Source: Clostridium acetobutylicum ATCC 824
GTDB taxonomy: Bacteria > Bacillota > Clostridia > Clostridiales > Clostridiaceae
Length of the DNA stretch: 64,000 bases
Assembly: GCF_000008765.1 (NCBI RefSeq)
Contig: NC_003030.1
Span: 1,274,001-1,338,000, forward strand
Reading direction: 5' to 3'
Shown: in pieces, positions 27,157-35,266 of the stretch
Numbering within the stretch: the stretch's first letter is position 1
Layout: every line of letters starts with the position of its first letter
The notes under the pieces: model-generated
What the model was told of the DNA's origin: nothing
The model's input: only the letters and a program-made list of their open reading frames with translations
Database searches by the model: none
Position numbers and translations under genes: made by a program

Positions 27157-28134
27157 TTATCCATCACCAATGCTATTTAGTGTCCACCTAAAGTCTGCTG
27201 AAATTTTGTCAACATCATCTGGATCATCAAATATAATTTTCTTTGCCAAATATCCATTTTGCTCTAAATTAAGAATAATTTCTCCTAAATTATCAAAACC
27301 AGCAGAATCATTTATGCTTCTGGTTTTTTCTGAGAATTTTGCAGATGTACTTAAACTATCAAAAATAGCTTTTGCTTCTTTATACCTTTTATCTGCTCCA
27401 CTAATACCATTCATCATGTCATTATAAGATTCATCCATGACTAAACTTGCTTTAGCAATTTTTCTTGCGTAATCTTTATGGTTTCTGGTAACAATATTAA
27501 AGTCTTTTAAACAATCCTCGTAATAATCATTTAAGTAATCCAATTGTTCTTGAGTGTATGTTCCTATCCATTTTTGTGAATATATTTTCTTAGGCTTTTT
27601 ATCTTTTTCTTTTACATTTTCACTAATAGATCTATTTATAACTATATCTTTTTTTAATAATTCTTTATCTTGACCTTGATCATAAGAGTAATAATTTACT
27701 CTATTCATTGAACCAAAATAGCCCTTTATTGTTTTGTTCAATAAAAAATCTTTCTGTTGTTTAGCAGAAAGATTTTCGAATTCTAAATTATTTTTATATT
27801 TATTTTTGATTTTTTCACTTTGAGTACTCCAAAGATCTTCTTTAAATAGTCTTCTATTTTTCTTGCAATATTCAATTAAGCTATTTTTGTCTTTTACAAA
27901 GCTTGACACACATTTTTTACACCAAAAATCATGTCCTTCATTTGTTTTATTTAATTTATTTACATAAAAAGATGATAGTTTTTGTCTTTTGTTACATTTT
28001 ATACATTCGGTAAAAACTGCCACAACATCACCTTTTCTATACATTTTTTGATGAGAAGGGTAAGAATTGAAATTACAATGCTTTTGCGACAGATTTACAA
28101 TCTGCCCATGTTCCATACATGAATATCTTCTCAT
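27157..28134 (-). CDS. Putative small terminase subunit with zinc-binding N-terminus
   Basis: A 325-residue protein directly upstream of the large terminase, whose start overlaps its stop region. The N-terminus has paired cysteines (TECIKCNK and FWCKKC about 28 residues apart) forming a likely zinc ribbon. The middle is Lys-rich and helical. Position and a DNA-binding type of fold suggest the small terminase subunit, though I see no clear helix-turn-helix. The ribosome site for the listed ATG is poor, so the start is uncertain; the next ATG (MEHGQ) is 6 codons in. Confidence 0.55.
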   Translation of the reverse strand: MRRYSCMEHGQIVNLSQKHCNFNSYPSHQKMYRKGDVVAVFTECIKCNKRQKLSSFYVNKLNKTNEGHDFWCKKCVSSFVKDKNSLIEYCKKNRRLFKEDLWSTQSEKIKNKYKNNLEFENLSAKQQKDFLLNKTIKGYFGSMNRVNYYSYDQGQDKELLKKDIVINRSISENVKEKDKKPKKIYSQKWIGTYTQEQLDYLNDYYEDCLKDFNIVTRNHKDYARKIAKASLVMDESYNDMMNGISGADKRYKEAKAIFDSLSTSAKFSEKTRSINDSAGFDNLGEIILNLEQNGYLAKKIIFDDPDDVDKISADFRWTLNSIGDG

Positions 28135-28153
28135 ATAATATAATAAAAAAATA

Positions 28154-28172
28154 GGGAAGAATTAAACTTCCC
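28154..28172. terminator. Short terminator-like hairpin
   Basis: GGGAAG/CTTCCC stem with a 7-base loop, A/T tracts on both sides, in the 46-base gap after the phosphoesterase gene. Confidence 0.5.
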
Positions 28173-28180
28173 ATATATTT

Positions 28181-29776
28181 TTAATTAAAAACAATATCTT
28201 GAATACTTAGTCTTTTGCCATCCTCATAAAGGAATAGTCTTTGTCCAGCTTTGCTAAATAAGTTTTTGTCTTTAGCATATTCATCTGTGCCAGAGAAAGA
28301 CCTACCAATAAATATCTCAACGCAAATATTTTCAAAACTTTTATTTTGATGAAAATGCCCCAAATGAATTTCATCTGGCTTTTTAATCATCATACTTAAA
28401 TCTCCAGCGATTCTATTTACTTGTCCATTATGACCATGGCACTCAAAAATTGTAACTCCACAAATTTCTTTAACTATAATTCCATCATCATAAAAATTAT
28501 CTTCAAAAATAACATTCTTTAAATTCTTTAAACCTTTTTTAATACCCCAATAAATAAGATATTCGAAATTTTCTCTATCTATAGAAGAATCTTTTTGGGG
28601 AATCATTCGACCATGATTCCCAACTACAGATGCTACAACAACTTTATCAAAAACATTAGAATCAGCAAATTCAGCAATCATTTTTTCTAATATCTCTGCT
28701 ACCACTTCAACTTGTTGCGCAACATCTATTTCTTGTTGCAAGTGTAAACTTTGATGAATAAGTCCACTAATAAAATCGCCTAAACAGCTTAAGTGTAATA
28801 CATTCGCTCCTGCTTCGGCACACCTTTGTATCACCTGTCTGGTTAAAAATTCTGCTCTCTTTTTTGCTTCATCAACAGAATATTTATTCCAGTAGTTATT
28901 AATTTTTATTCCTAAATGTAAATCCATTAAATCAATTAAAGCTTCTCTATGCTTGCCAATTTTCTTTATTTTAGCATTATATTTATTAGGTGTTATGACT
29001 ATACTATTAAGTCTTTTAACTACATTATTAAAAATATAATCTTCTCTTCTGTAGTATCCCAACTCTTGTTTCATCTTTCTAATTTCTTGTTGCTGCAATT
29101 TAATGAAATACTTTTCTTTTCTTCTTTCTAAAGTCGTATCAACAAGACTGTCTATATTATTATCTGTAATATCCTGATCCAAATATGGCACATCATTATG
29201 TACTATATTTAACCCAGTCTTCACCATATTAAAATCTCTTCTAGGAATATTCAGTTTTCTGCAAACCTCATTTATATTCAAAGGATTATCATCACAATAT
29301 AACTCTTTGATTTTCTTAACTTTATCTTTAGAAATTTTAACTTCTCTCTTGCCATCATTAAAAGTTAATTTTGTGCCATTATCAAACACTTGAATTTTGT
29401 CCTCTGGATTAGATAAACAACTAGAATATCCACATAATGTTTCAAGTGTTTTAGAATTACTTGAAACATTTTCCTCACCTTTAAATTCTTTAAATTGTCT
29501 ATTTTTATCAGGTAAATCTAGCAAAAACTTTTTGAATTGGCTCCATCCATCTTCACCTTTAAGTTGGAAGTATTCTAAAACTTCTCTCCAGCCATAACTA
29601 AGTTTTCTCAAATGTGTTCCTGATATGCTTAAATCCAGAAATTCAACTATATCTTCCCAATCAACATCAATTTCTTTATCTAATTTAGCACTATTAAGAC
29701 GAAGCTTATAAATAAAATCATCTTCATCTTTATGCTGTGCAAATTTATCATCTATTTCTAATCCATTTATATTCAC
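28181..29776 (-). CDS. Metallophosphoesterase, YonJ-like
   Basis: The GTG at 29776 is chosen (MNINGLEIDD) because AGAGGTGA lies just before it; an upstream GTG overlaps that ribosome site. The 531-residue protein has a helical N-terminal half and a calcineurin-like phosphoesterase domain from about 275. Metal-binding motifs appear in order: DLHLG, CLGDFI, VVGNHGR, FECHGHNG and HLGHFHQ. The substrate is unknown; related enzymes act on nucleic acids. In SPbeta the similar protein YonJ also lies between the RNA polymerase and terminase genes, so a role in late DNA processing is plausible. Confidence 0.82.
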   Translation of the reverse strand: MNINGLEIDDKFAQHKDEDDFIYKLRLNSAKLDKEIDVDWEDIVEFLDLSISGTHLRKLSYGWREVLEYFQLKGEDGWSQFKKFLLDLPDKNRQFKEFKGEENVSSNSKTLETLCGYSSCLSNPEDKIQVFDNGTKLTFNDGKREVKISKDKVKKIKELYCDDNPLNINEVCRKLNIPRRDFNMVKTGLNIVHNDVPYLDQDITDNNIDSLVDTTLERRKEKYFIKLQQQEIRKMKQELGYYRREDYIFNNVVKRLNSIVITPNKYNAKIKKIGKHREALIDLMDLHLGIKINNYWNKYSVDEAKKRAEFLTRQVIQRCAEAGANVLHLSCLGDFISGLIHQSLHLQQEIDVAQQVEVVAEILEKMIAEFADSNVFDKVVVASVVGNHGRMIPQKDSSIDRENFEYLIYWGIKKGLKNLKNVIFEDNFYDDGIIVKEICGVTIFECHGHNGQVNRIAGDLSMMIKKPDEIHLGHFHQNKSFENICVEIFIGRSFSGTDEYAKDKNLFSKAGQRLFLYEDGKRLSIQDIVFN

Positions 29777-29798
29777 AAGCTTCACCTCTCTTTATTAA

Positions 29799-29987
29799 TT
29801 AAAGCGTTTCTTTCCTTTGTTGTTTAAATACAAAAGAAACATTCTTACCAGAAAACATATCTCTTAATTTAGAGAAAGAAATATTTTTTGTCCCTTTATC
29901 ATCTTTAAAATCAAAACCTGTATCAGTTATAGTCAATTCACCTTTGCCTTCTATTTTGAAATCTGTTGTTCTTTCGCTTTTTACCAT
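29799..29987 (-). CDS. YonK-like small protein
   Basis: A 62-residue protein with a strong ribosome site (GGGAGG). The end of the protein (MFSGKNVSFVFKQQ) resembles the end of SPbeta YonK as I remember it (NGKNVSITVK), and the gene sits in the same place, between yonO-like and yonJ-like genes. YonK forms a small helical oligomer of unknown function. The alignment is short, so the assignment is moderate. Confidence 0.6.
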   Translation of the reverse strand: MVKSERTTDFKIEGKGELTITDTGFDFKDDKGTKNISFSKLRDMFSGKNVSFVFKQQRKETL

Positions 29988-30026
29988 AAAATAAAACCTC
30001 CCAAAATAAACTTATGTATATATTAT

Positions 30027-30046
30027 ATACTAATTGTCGTAAGTCG
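30027..30046 (-). promoter_or_regulatory. 17-bp repeat motif upstream of the yonK-like gene, probable promoter
   Basis: Reads CGACTTACGACAATTAGTAT toward yonK. A TCGACT hexamer takes the -35 position and the run TATAATATA follows the motif, so this copy may overlap a promoter. Confidence 0.7.
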
Positions 30047-30129
30047 AAAAATATTCAATAGGAGAAATAGCTTTAAAAAACATAAAAGCAATTCCTGACC
30101 TATTGTATTTTAATAAAATTAAGGTTTTT

Positions 30130-30330
30130 TAAGCGTTCCCCTTTCAGAACAAACGAAACTTTTATTGAGTTAAAATTCAATATAGTAACTCTCACGTTTC
30201 TTGGTCTACAATGTCCAGTAGGCTGACCAAACCCCCTTTTAAATGATCTATTCCAAATCACTCTCAGGTAGAGAATTATCTTTATCTCTACCATAATACC
30301 ACTTTTCAACATAGCTTTATCCCTTTATTC
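30130..30330 (-). ncRNA. Putative structured RNA downstream of the RNA polymerase gene
   Basis: Three perfect stem-loops follow each other in a stretch that looks richer in G and C than its surroundings: GGTAGAG/CTCTACC (30267-30292), TTGGTC/GACCAA (30201-30230) and GAGTTA/TAACTC (30167-30191), with a weaker GTTC/GAAC at 30135-30150. A 70-codon frame (30100-30312) crosses all of them, but its composition is unlike the neighbours and it has no good ribosome site, so I favour an RNA. I could not match it to a known RNA class. Confidence 0.45.
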
Positions 30331-30360
30331 ATGCGGTGTTCAAAAAAAATTACAATGATT

Positions 30361-32796
30361 TTATGCATTTTTTAGACATTCTAGCAATACTTTTTTATGA
30401 GTTACAAACAAAGTACCTAGTAAAAGCATTTTGTAATTTTTAAAATCATCTAAATTGAATAATATAACTCTCATTGTTGGTAAAGTTATATTTTTATTTG
30501 ACATTTTTTCTATTAATCCAGCTTTTACCCACCTTATTATATTTTTGGTTTTTCTTTCACTTTCTTTATCATTCTCACAATTCATTCTCGCACCATTTAT
30601 TTGTTTTTGAGCTTTTTCAAAAATCTTTTTTATGGAATTTATTTGTGTATTTGCATACCCCCTTGTTTTTATACTTTTACAACAGATATCCTCTATCTTT
30701 ATTAGCTTTGTATGTTTTCCACGAGGAATATCGTTTATTAATTTATTTAAATAATCCATTGGGGTATCCATAAATTTAAAATTACTAGATTTAGATTGAC
30801 CAGCATATTTAAAAAAAGCAGGGCGTATTATTTTTTGAGTATCCTTGTCTTTTATAAGAAATTTTTGAGTGTATATATGTTTTAGCATTTTTTTCATGTC
30901 AACATCATATAATTTTTTTGCTTTGTCAATTTCAATCTGGCTCATGCTAGACAAAATAGAAATCGAATTATAAATGTGTTGTTGCATTTTTATGTTTATA
31001 CCATTAAATTTATTATGCCAGTATAAAGAATTTAAAAATTGACTTAAATTAATTATTTGTCCAATTAGATTTTCTGATATTGTGCAATCTACATCTACAA
31101 TATCTTCAACAATATATTTTCTTGTCTTTTTTTTTGCTTCAACTCTATTTACTGGTATATTATACTTTCCAAAACATTTTTTTGCTGAATTCAATATTAT
31201 CTTATTATTGGTTAGTAATACCGTATCAGAATCTTGATCTGATCCTTGCAGGGTATCCTGCAAAGGGAAGTCTATTAAATTTACTGCAACAATATTTTCT
31301 GTGAAATTAAAATATTTATTTAATCTCCAATCATATTTATTCTTTACCAATAAAACATTCCCTGAACAAACATGAGGATTTCTAAAACCAACAATTTCTT
31401 CGCTATCTTTAAATAATGGTGTATAAACTTCCCCATCAGAAAAGATACATTTCTTTGGATTATATTTACCTATTGTTGCTTGTAGCATTTCATAAGGATT
31501 TCCAACTATTGTACAATAATCAGCTTTTTGTATCTTGATTTTTCCCAATCTTAGGTTATTATTTATATAATTTTTTACTAGATATTTCCTATAATCTTTA
31601 AATAATTTTGTATATTGGAAATTATCATTTACTGAAAGAGCAGCACATATAAATAATCCGCTATCTTCGCAACATCCACAATATTTCTTGAATTCAGAAA
31701 TGTCATTTCTTAATTTTTTTACATAATTTATTTCATCTTGTGCTAAATTTTGAACATCATTGAAATTAAGAGGTAAGCTGTTAATATGTTGGTAGGCTAA
31801 TTTATTTTTGCCATTATTATATTTACTTTTATGTTCTGATTTTACAATACCGAAGACATTAGAAATATGTTTTTTCCAATATTCAAAGCATTCTCTTTTT
31901 GAAGAGAATTTATATGAAAATTTAAGAAATTTTAAAGAAGATGGAGTTATAATCATTTTTATATCTTTTGCTAAATGTTCTACACCAAACATATCTTTAA
32001 CTAAAAGAATATTATTATCTTCAAAGAATTCCTGTATGTTTGTATTGAAACCACAAGATTTAAACATTTGTTTTCTAAGTAACATCATTCCTTTATCTTT
32101 TCTAACAGCCTTTTCAAAAATAGACTTATCTACTAAACTTTGTCCATCAAACAGGTTATTAAATAATTCAATTTCTTCATCTTTTGCTTGTAATAAGCCA
32201 GTTTCTTTATTTAATCTTGTAACACTACATCTTTTGAAAAATTTACTTTCAATATCATCTATTATCAAAATTGACTCAGGATCAATTTCTATAATGTCTT
32301 CAATTGAAGACAGTGGTAAACTTTCATATGCAAAAAGGGAAGGCAAATCAAGTATTTCATTTTCTTCAAAATGTAAATTTAATCTACTCCAATTTATCAT
32401 TTTTTTATATAATTTTTCTATAATAAATAAACAATGTCCTTTTCGAGATTTTGCAGTAGTTCTTTTATACCGTATATACTTTACTCCATTAAGAACGAAA
32501 CCATTTTCATACAATTCTTTTCTTAGCTGTCGTTTATTTCTAATGACATTATTATTACTATCCTTTTGATTCCTAGAAAACTTTATATCTATAATAACAT
32601 CAGAAACTTGCCTATCTAGTATCTTTACCGATTTATTATATATGTTGTATAGATATATAAGTTCTAGACTATAATCAAGAGAAGCTAGATATTTTTTTGT
32701 ATATATATCCTTTCCAAACTCCATATGATTCATGACTAAAGAAGCTTGGAGGGAGTTTATATAACAACCTTTAGTTACATCAAACATATTTTTCAT
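30361..32796 (-). CDS. YonO-type single-subunit RNA polymerase
   Basis: The start is at the ATG at 32796 (MKNMFDVTKG) behind ATGGAGGG; the frame extends to 32823. The 811-residue protein has the hallmarks of the single-chain double-psi beta-barrel polymerases (phage YonO, eukaryotic QDE-1-type RdRP). GFRNPHVCSGNVLLV at about 470-484 corresponds to the RNPxxxPGDxxV motif. GSDQDSDTVLL at about 518-528 carries the three metal-binding Asp residues as DxDxD. YKRTTAKSRKGHCLF near 110-124 is the conserved basic motif. SPbeta YonO is a DNA-dependent RNA polymerase, so this protein probably transcribes phage genes. Confidence 0.85.
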   Translation of the reverse strand: MKNMFDVTKGCYINSLQASLVMNHMEFGKDIYTKKYLASLDYSLELIYLYNIYNKSVKILDRQVSDVIIDIKFSRNQKDSNNNVIRNKRQLRKELYENGFVLNGVKYIRYKRTTAKSRKGHCLFIIEKLYKKMINWSRLNLHFEENEILDLPSLFAYESLPLSSIEDIIEIDPESILIIDDIESKFFKRCSVTRLNKETGLLQAKDEEIELFNNLFDGQSLVDKSIFEKAVRKDKGMMLLRKQMFKSCGFNTNIQEFFEDNNILLVKDMFGVEHLAKDIKMIITPSSLKFLKFSYKFSSKRECFEYWKKHISNVFGIVKSEHKSKYNNGKNKLAYQHINSLPLNFNDVQNLAQDEINYVKKLRNDISEFKKYCGCCEDSGLFICAALSVNDNFQYTKLFKDYRKYLVKNYINNNLRLGKIKIQKADYCTIVGNPYEMLQATIGKYNPKKCIFSDGEVYTPLFKDSEEIVGFRNPHVCSGNVLLVKNKYDWRLNKYFNFTENIVAVNLIDFPLQDTLQGSDQDSDTVLLTNNKIILNSAKKCFGKYNIPVNRVEAKKKTRKYIVEDIVDVDCTISENLIGQIINLSQFLNSLYWHNKFNGINIKMQQHIYNSISILSSMSQIEIDKAKKLYDVDMKKMLKHIYTQKFLIKDKDTQKIIRPAFFKYAGQSKSSNFKFMDTPMDYLNKLINDIPRGKHTKLIKIEDICCKSIKTRGYANTQINSIKKIFEKAQKQINGARMNCENDKESERKTKNIIRWVKAGLIEKMSNKNITLPTMRVILFNLDDFKNYKMLLLGTLFVTHKKVLLECLKNA

Positions 32797-32838
32797 TAAA
32801 TCCCTCCATACATAATGATACAAGTCATTTATCCAAAA

Positions 32839-33054
32839 TTATTTAAATAGTCGTAACATAAGTCTCGTCTCTAAAGATGGTGTAAATAATCCATCATCAG
32901 AATGTTCAGTTTCTCTTAAATGGTGACAGGGACACTCTTTGTAAATATTCTTTTTTTCTATTATAATAAGTTTTGGAGTTCGTCTTAGGCATTGCTGATC
33001 CCCATCATTTAATATGCTACCAGCATAAACACAATTAGAACAATTACATTTCAA
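32839..33054 (-). CDS. Small Cys/His-rich protein
   Basis: The start is taken at the TTG at 33054 (MKCNCSNCVYAG) because GAGGTGAG precedes it; the frame is open to 33063. It has about 71 residues. CNCSNC near the start and CPCHH in the middle make a probable zinc-binding site. It overlaps the end of the upstream gene and precedes the RNA polymerase gene. It could be a polymerase partner, but this is only a guess from position. Confidence 0.65.
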   Translation of the reverse strand: MKCNCSNCVYAGSILNDGDQQCLRRTPKLIIIEKKNIYKECPCHHLRETEHSDDGLFTPSLETRLMLRLFK

Positions 33055-33346
33055 CTTTCTCACCTCTGGACTCCATTTCTTTTATGAATTTGCATGTGAT
33101 ATTCTTTACTTCATCTAATTTGTTTAATATAATCTTTATGTTAGTATTCTCTTTTAATATCTCAGTAGATATCTGATCTATTGCGTATTTCAACTTACCA
33201 AAATACAAGCAATCTATCCAGCGTTCATTTCGATTTATAATATTGTAGTCAGGTGTTGCTTTTGAAGGTTTTCCACCTCTTTTTTGTAGAATAAAATTTC
33301 TTTCATCTGTTCGTATTCTATAATCTTTTCCAAACTCTAAAATCAT
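33044..33346 (-). CDS. Hypothetical protein
   Basis: A 100-residue basic protein with a strong ribosome site (TAGGAGG), preceded by a copy of the 17-bp motif. The C-terminal half is an amphipathic helix (ILKENTNIKIILNKLDEVKN). I do not recognise the family. Confidence 0.65.
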   Translation of the reverse strand: MILEFGKDYRIRTDERNFILQKRGGKPSKATPDYNIINRNERWIDCLYFGKLKYAIDQISTEILKENTNIKIILNKLDEVKNITCKFIKEMESRGEKVEM

Positions 33347-33371
33347 TTAAAATCCTCCTAATATTTTCTAT

Positions 33372-33390
33372 ATACTAATTGCCATAAGTG
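33372..33390 (-). promoter_or_regulatory. 17-bp repeat motif
   Basis: Reads CACTTATGGCAATTAGTAT toward the 100-residue gene, 5 bases past its overlap with the helicase stop. No TTGACT box, and a ribosome site follows within 15 bases. Confidence 0.75.
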
Positions 33391-35204
33391 GTAGAAGATA
33401 ATTCTTTCTTAAATTGTTTTTTATCTACAGCCCTACTTTGTAAGCCTACACCATCTCTATACTGACATATAAAAGAATTATTTCTGCCAATTTCACTTAA
33501 ATAAAGATTCTCAATTGCTCTAGTAGTAGCAACATAGAACAATCTGGCTTCTTCATTCAAGCCATTTCTTGCATTGGGAAACCTAGTATCTTGTATTCCA
33601 ATAACAAAAACACTTTTCCATTCAAGTCCTTTGGATCTATGGATACTCATAAGCTTTACTCCATCTTTATCTTTTTTCTTAATATTCATATTTGATGTTT
33701 GTACAAAATCTATAAAAAATTGCAAATCATCATTTACAATGAAAGATTTCAAAACGTCTATTGAACCTTTTCTTTCTTCTTGCTCATCTTTATTGGGATA
33801 TTTTTCTTTTATCCATTGATATAAATTAAATTCTTTTACTATATCATCTATTAATTGCTTTATAGATACTTTATTCTTATGTTTTAATTTCTCAATGCTT
33901 TTTATAAAATCATTTCTTGATCTTATTTGAAACATTTTATTAAAATCCATTTTTTTAAAAATCTCAAAATAACTTTTATTTTCTTTTACTGATTGCTTCC
34001 TTATATCTGATAAAATTGTACCTGACATATATTTTAATGGAATATTTCTTAGATTCCAGACATCTAAAAAAGCTCCATCATCTTTTGAATTCTGAATTAA
34101 TCGTAAATATCCCATAATTCCAGCTATTTCTTTTCTTTTAAAAAAACTAGAATCATTCTCAATATAATAAGGTATTTTATCTCTTCTTAAAACACATTCT
34201 AAATAACTTGAGTCATCATTTAACCGATAGAGAACAGCGATATTGTTAGGATCTTCACCTTTTGTTATCTTTTCTTTTATTAAATTAGATATCTTTTCAG
34301 ATTCCTCTAACTTATTCACAAAAGAAAAATATTTTATTTCTCCATTATCTTTAAAGTTTGCTATGCTATCTGAATAATATTTATAATCTTTAAAATACGG
34401 TTTTATGAATTTATTACTTTTGTCTACAATGTTTTTTTTAGAACGATAATTAATATCTAAATGAAGTATTTTTGCCCCATTAAATTCTTTATCAAAATTT
34501 AAAAAGAATTGAGGACTGCTTCCACGAAAACTATATATCGCTTGTCTAACATCACCAACACAAATAAGATTCTTGGAAATTAGTTTGATCATCTCTATAT
34601 TTAAATCATTACTATCTTGAACTTCGTCAGCCATTACATATTTCCATTTACGGGGATGCTTTTTTAACTTTTCTAAAGCTAAAATAATCCAATCTTCAAA
34701 GTCATAACAGTTTTCTTTTTCTTTTAAATTTTCATAAAGTTTAAACATAGCTCTAAGCTCAGTTTCTGTATAATCTGTTTCTATCGGATAAAATTTATCT
34801 TTTGGGGTTTTTCCATGATTTTTTTGAAAACCAATCCACGATAAAATTTTTTCTGTCTCAACATTAGAATTTATTTTCTCAAATTCTTTTTGAATCTTCC
34901 AAACTGGTAATGTTTTTGAAACATTCAACCCATATTCGCTAAGTATCTTAGCTGATAGGCTGTGAAAAGTATGAACGGAAACGTCATAAATAAAATTTTC
35001 TTCTAACTTTTTTTTTAGATTATTAACTGCTGCTCTTGTAAAAGAAATTAGCAGAATATCACTTTGTGGAATATTCAAATCATTTACTAAATGAATTATA
35101 TGTTGAACTAACGAAAAAGTTTTTCCACTTCCAGCGCCAGCGCTAACACAATAAATACCTTCGTTAAGGTTTATAACTTCTTTTTGCTGCTTATTTATCT
35201 CCAT
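33375..35204 (-). CDS. UvrD/PcrA-type DNA helicase
   Basis: The start is set at the ATG at 35204 (MEINKQQKEV) behind AAAGGA, giving 609 residues. Superfamily 1 motifs are in order: QQKEV (Q motif), VSAGAGSGKTFSLV (Walker A), ISFTRAAVNNLKKK (Ia), MADEVQDSNDL (DExx box), CVGDVRQAIYSFRG (III), AVLYRLNDDSSYLE (IV), LMSIHRSKGLEWKS (V) and FYVATTRAIENL (VI). It unwinds DNA from 3' to 5' in replication or repair. A clear sigma-A promoter overlapping the 17-bp motif controls it. Confidence 0.92.
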   Translation of the reverse strand: MEINKQQKEVINLNEGIYCVSAGAGSGKTFSLVQHIIHLVNDLNIPQSDILLISFTRAAVNNLKKKLEENFIYDVSVHTFHSLSAKILSEYGLNVSKTLPVWKIQKEFEKINSNVETEKILSWIGFQKNHGKTPKDKFYPIETDYTETELRAMFKLYENLKEKENCYDFEDWIILALEKLKKHPRKWKYVMADEVQDSNDLNIEMIKLISKNLICVGDVRQAIYSFRGSSPQFFLNFDKEFNGAKILHLDINYRSKKNIVDKSNKFIKPYFKDYKYYSDSIANFKDNGEIKYFSFVNKLEESEKISNLIKEKITKGEDPNNIAVLYRLNDDSSYLECVLRRDKIPYYIENDSSFFKRKEIAGIMGYLRLIQNSKDDGAFLDVWNLRNIPLKYMSGTILSDIRKQSVKENKSYFEIFKKMDFNKMFQIRSRNDFIKSIEKLKHKNKVSIKQLIDDIVKEFNLYQWIKEKYPNKDEQEERKGSIDVLKSFIVNDDLQFFIDFVQTSNMNIKKKDKDGVKLMSIHRSKGLEWKSVFVIGIQDTRFPNARNGLNEEARLFYVATTRAIENLYLSEIGRNNSFICQYRDGVGLQSRAVDKKQFKKELSSTTYGN

Positions 35205-35234
35205 CTTTAATCCTTTCTTTCTAATATTATATAT

Positions 35235-35263
35235 ATAATAACATACTAACTGCAATAAGTCAA
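35235..35263 (-). promoter_or_regulatory. Sigma-A promoter containing the 17-bp motif (uvrD gene)
   Basis: TTGACT (35263-35258), exactly 17 bases, then TATTAT (35240-35235). The motif GACTTATTGCAGTTAGTAT fills the spacer and shares bases with the -35 box, so a bound protein would block RNA polymerase. Confidence 0.82.
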
Positions 35264-35266
35264 TAA

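Noticed and set aside
30100..30312. A 70-residue minus-strand protein
   Set aside because: It crosses three perfect hairpins, lacks a good ribosome site and has unusual composition; an RNA explains the region better, though I cannot exclude a protein.
31808..32569. A 253-codon plus-strand frame
   Set aside because: It lies entirely antisense to the RNA polymerase gene and has no ribosome site or domain pattern.
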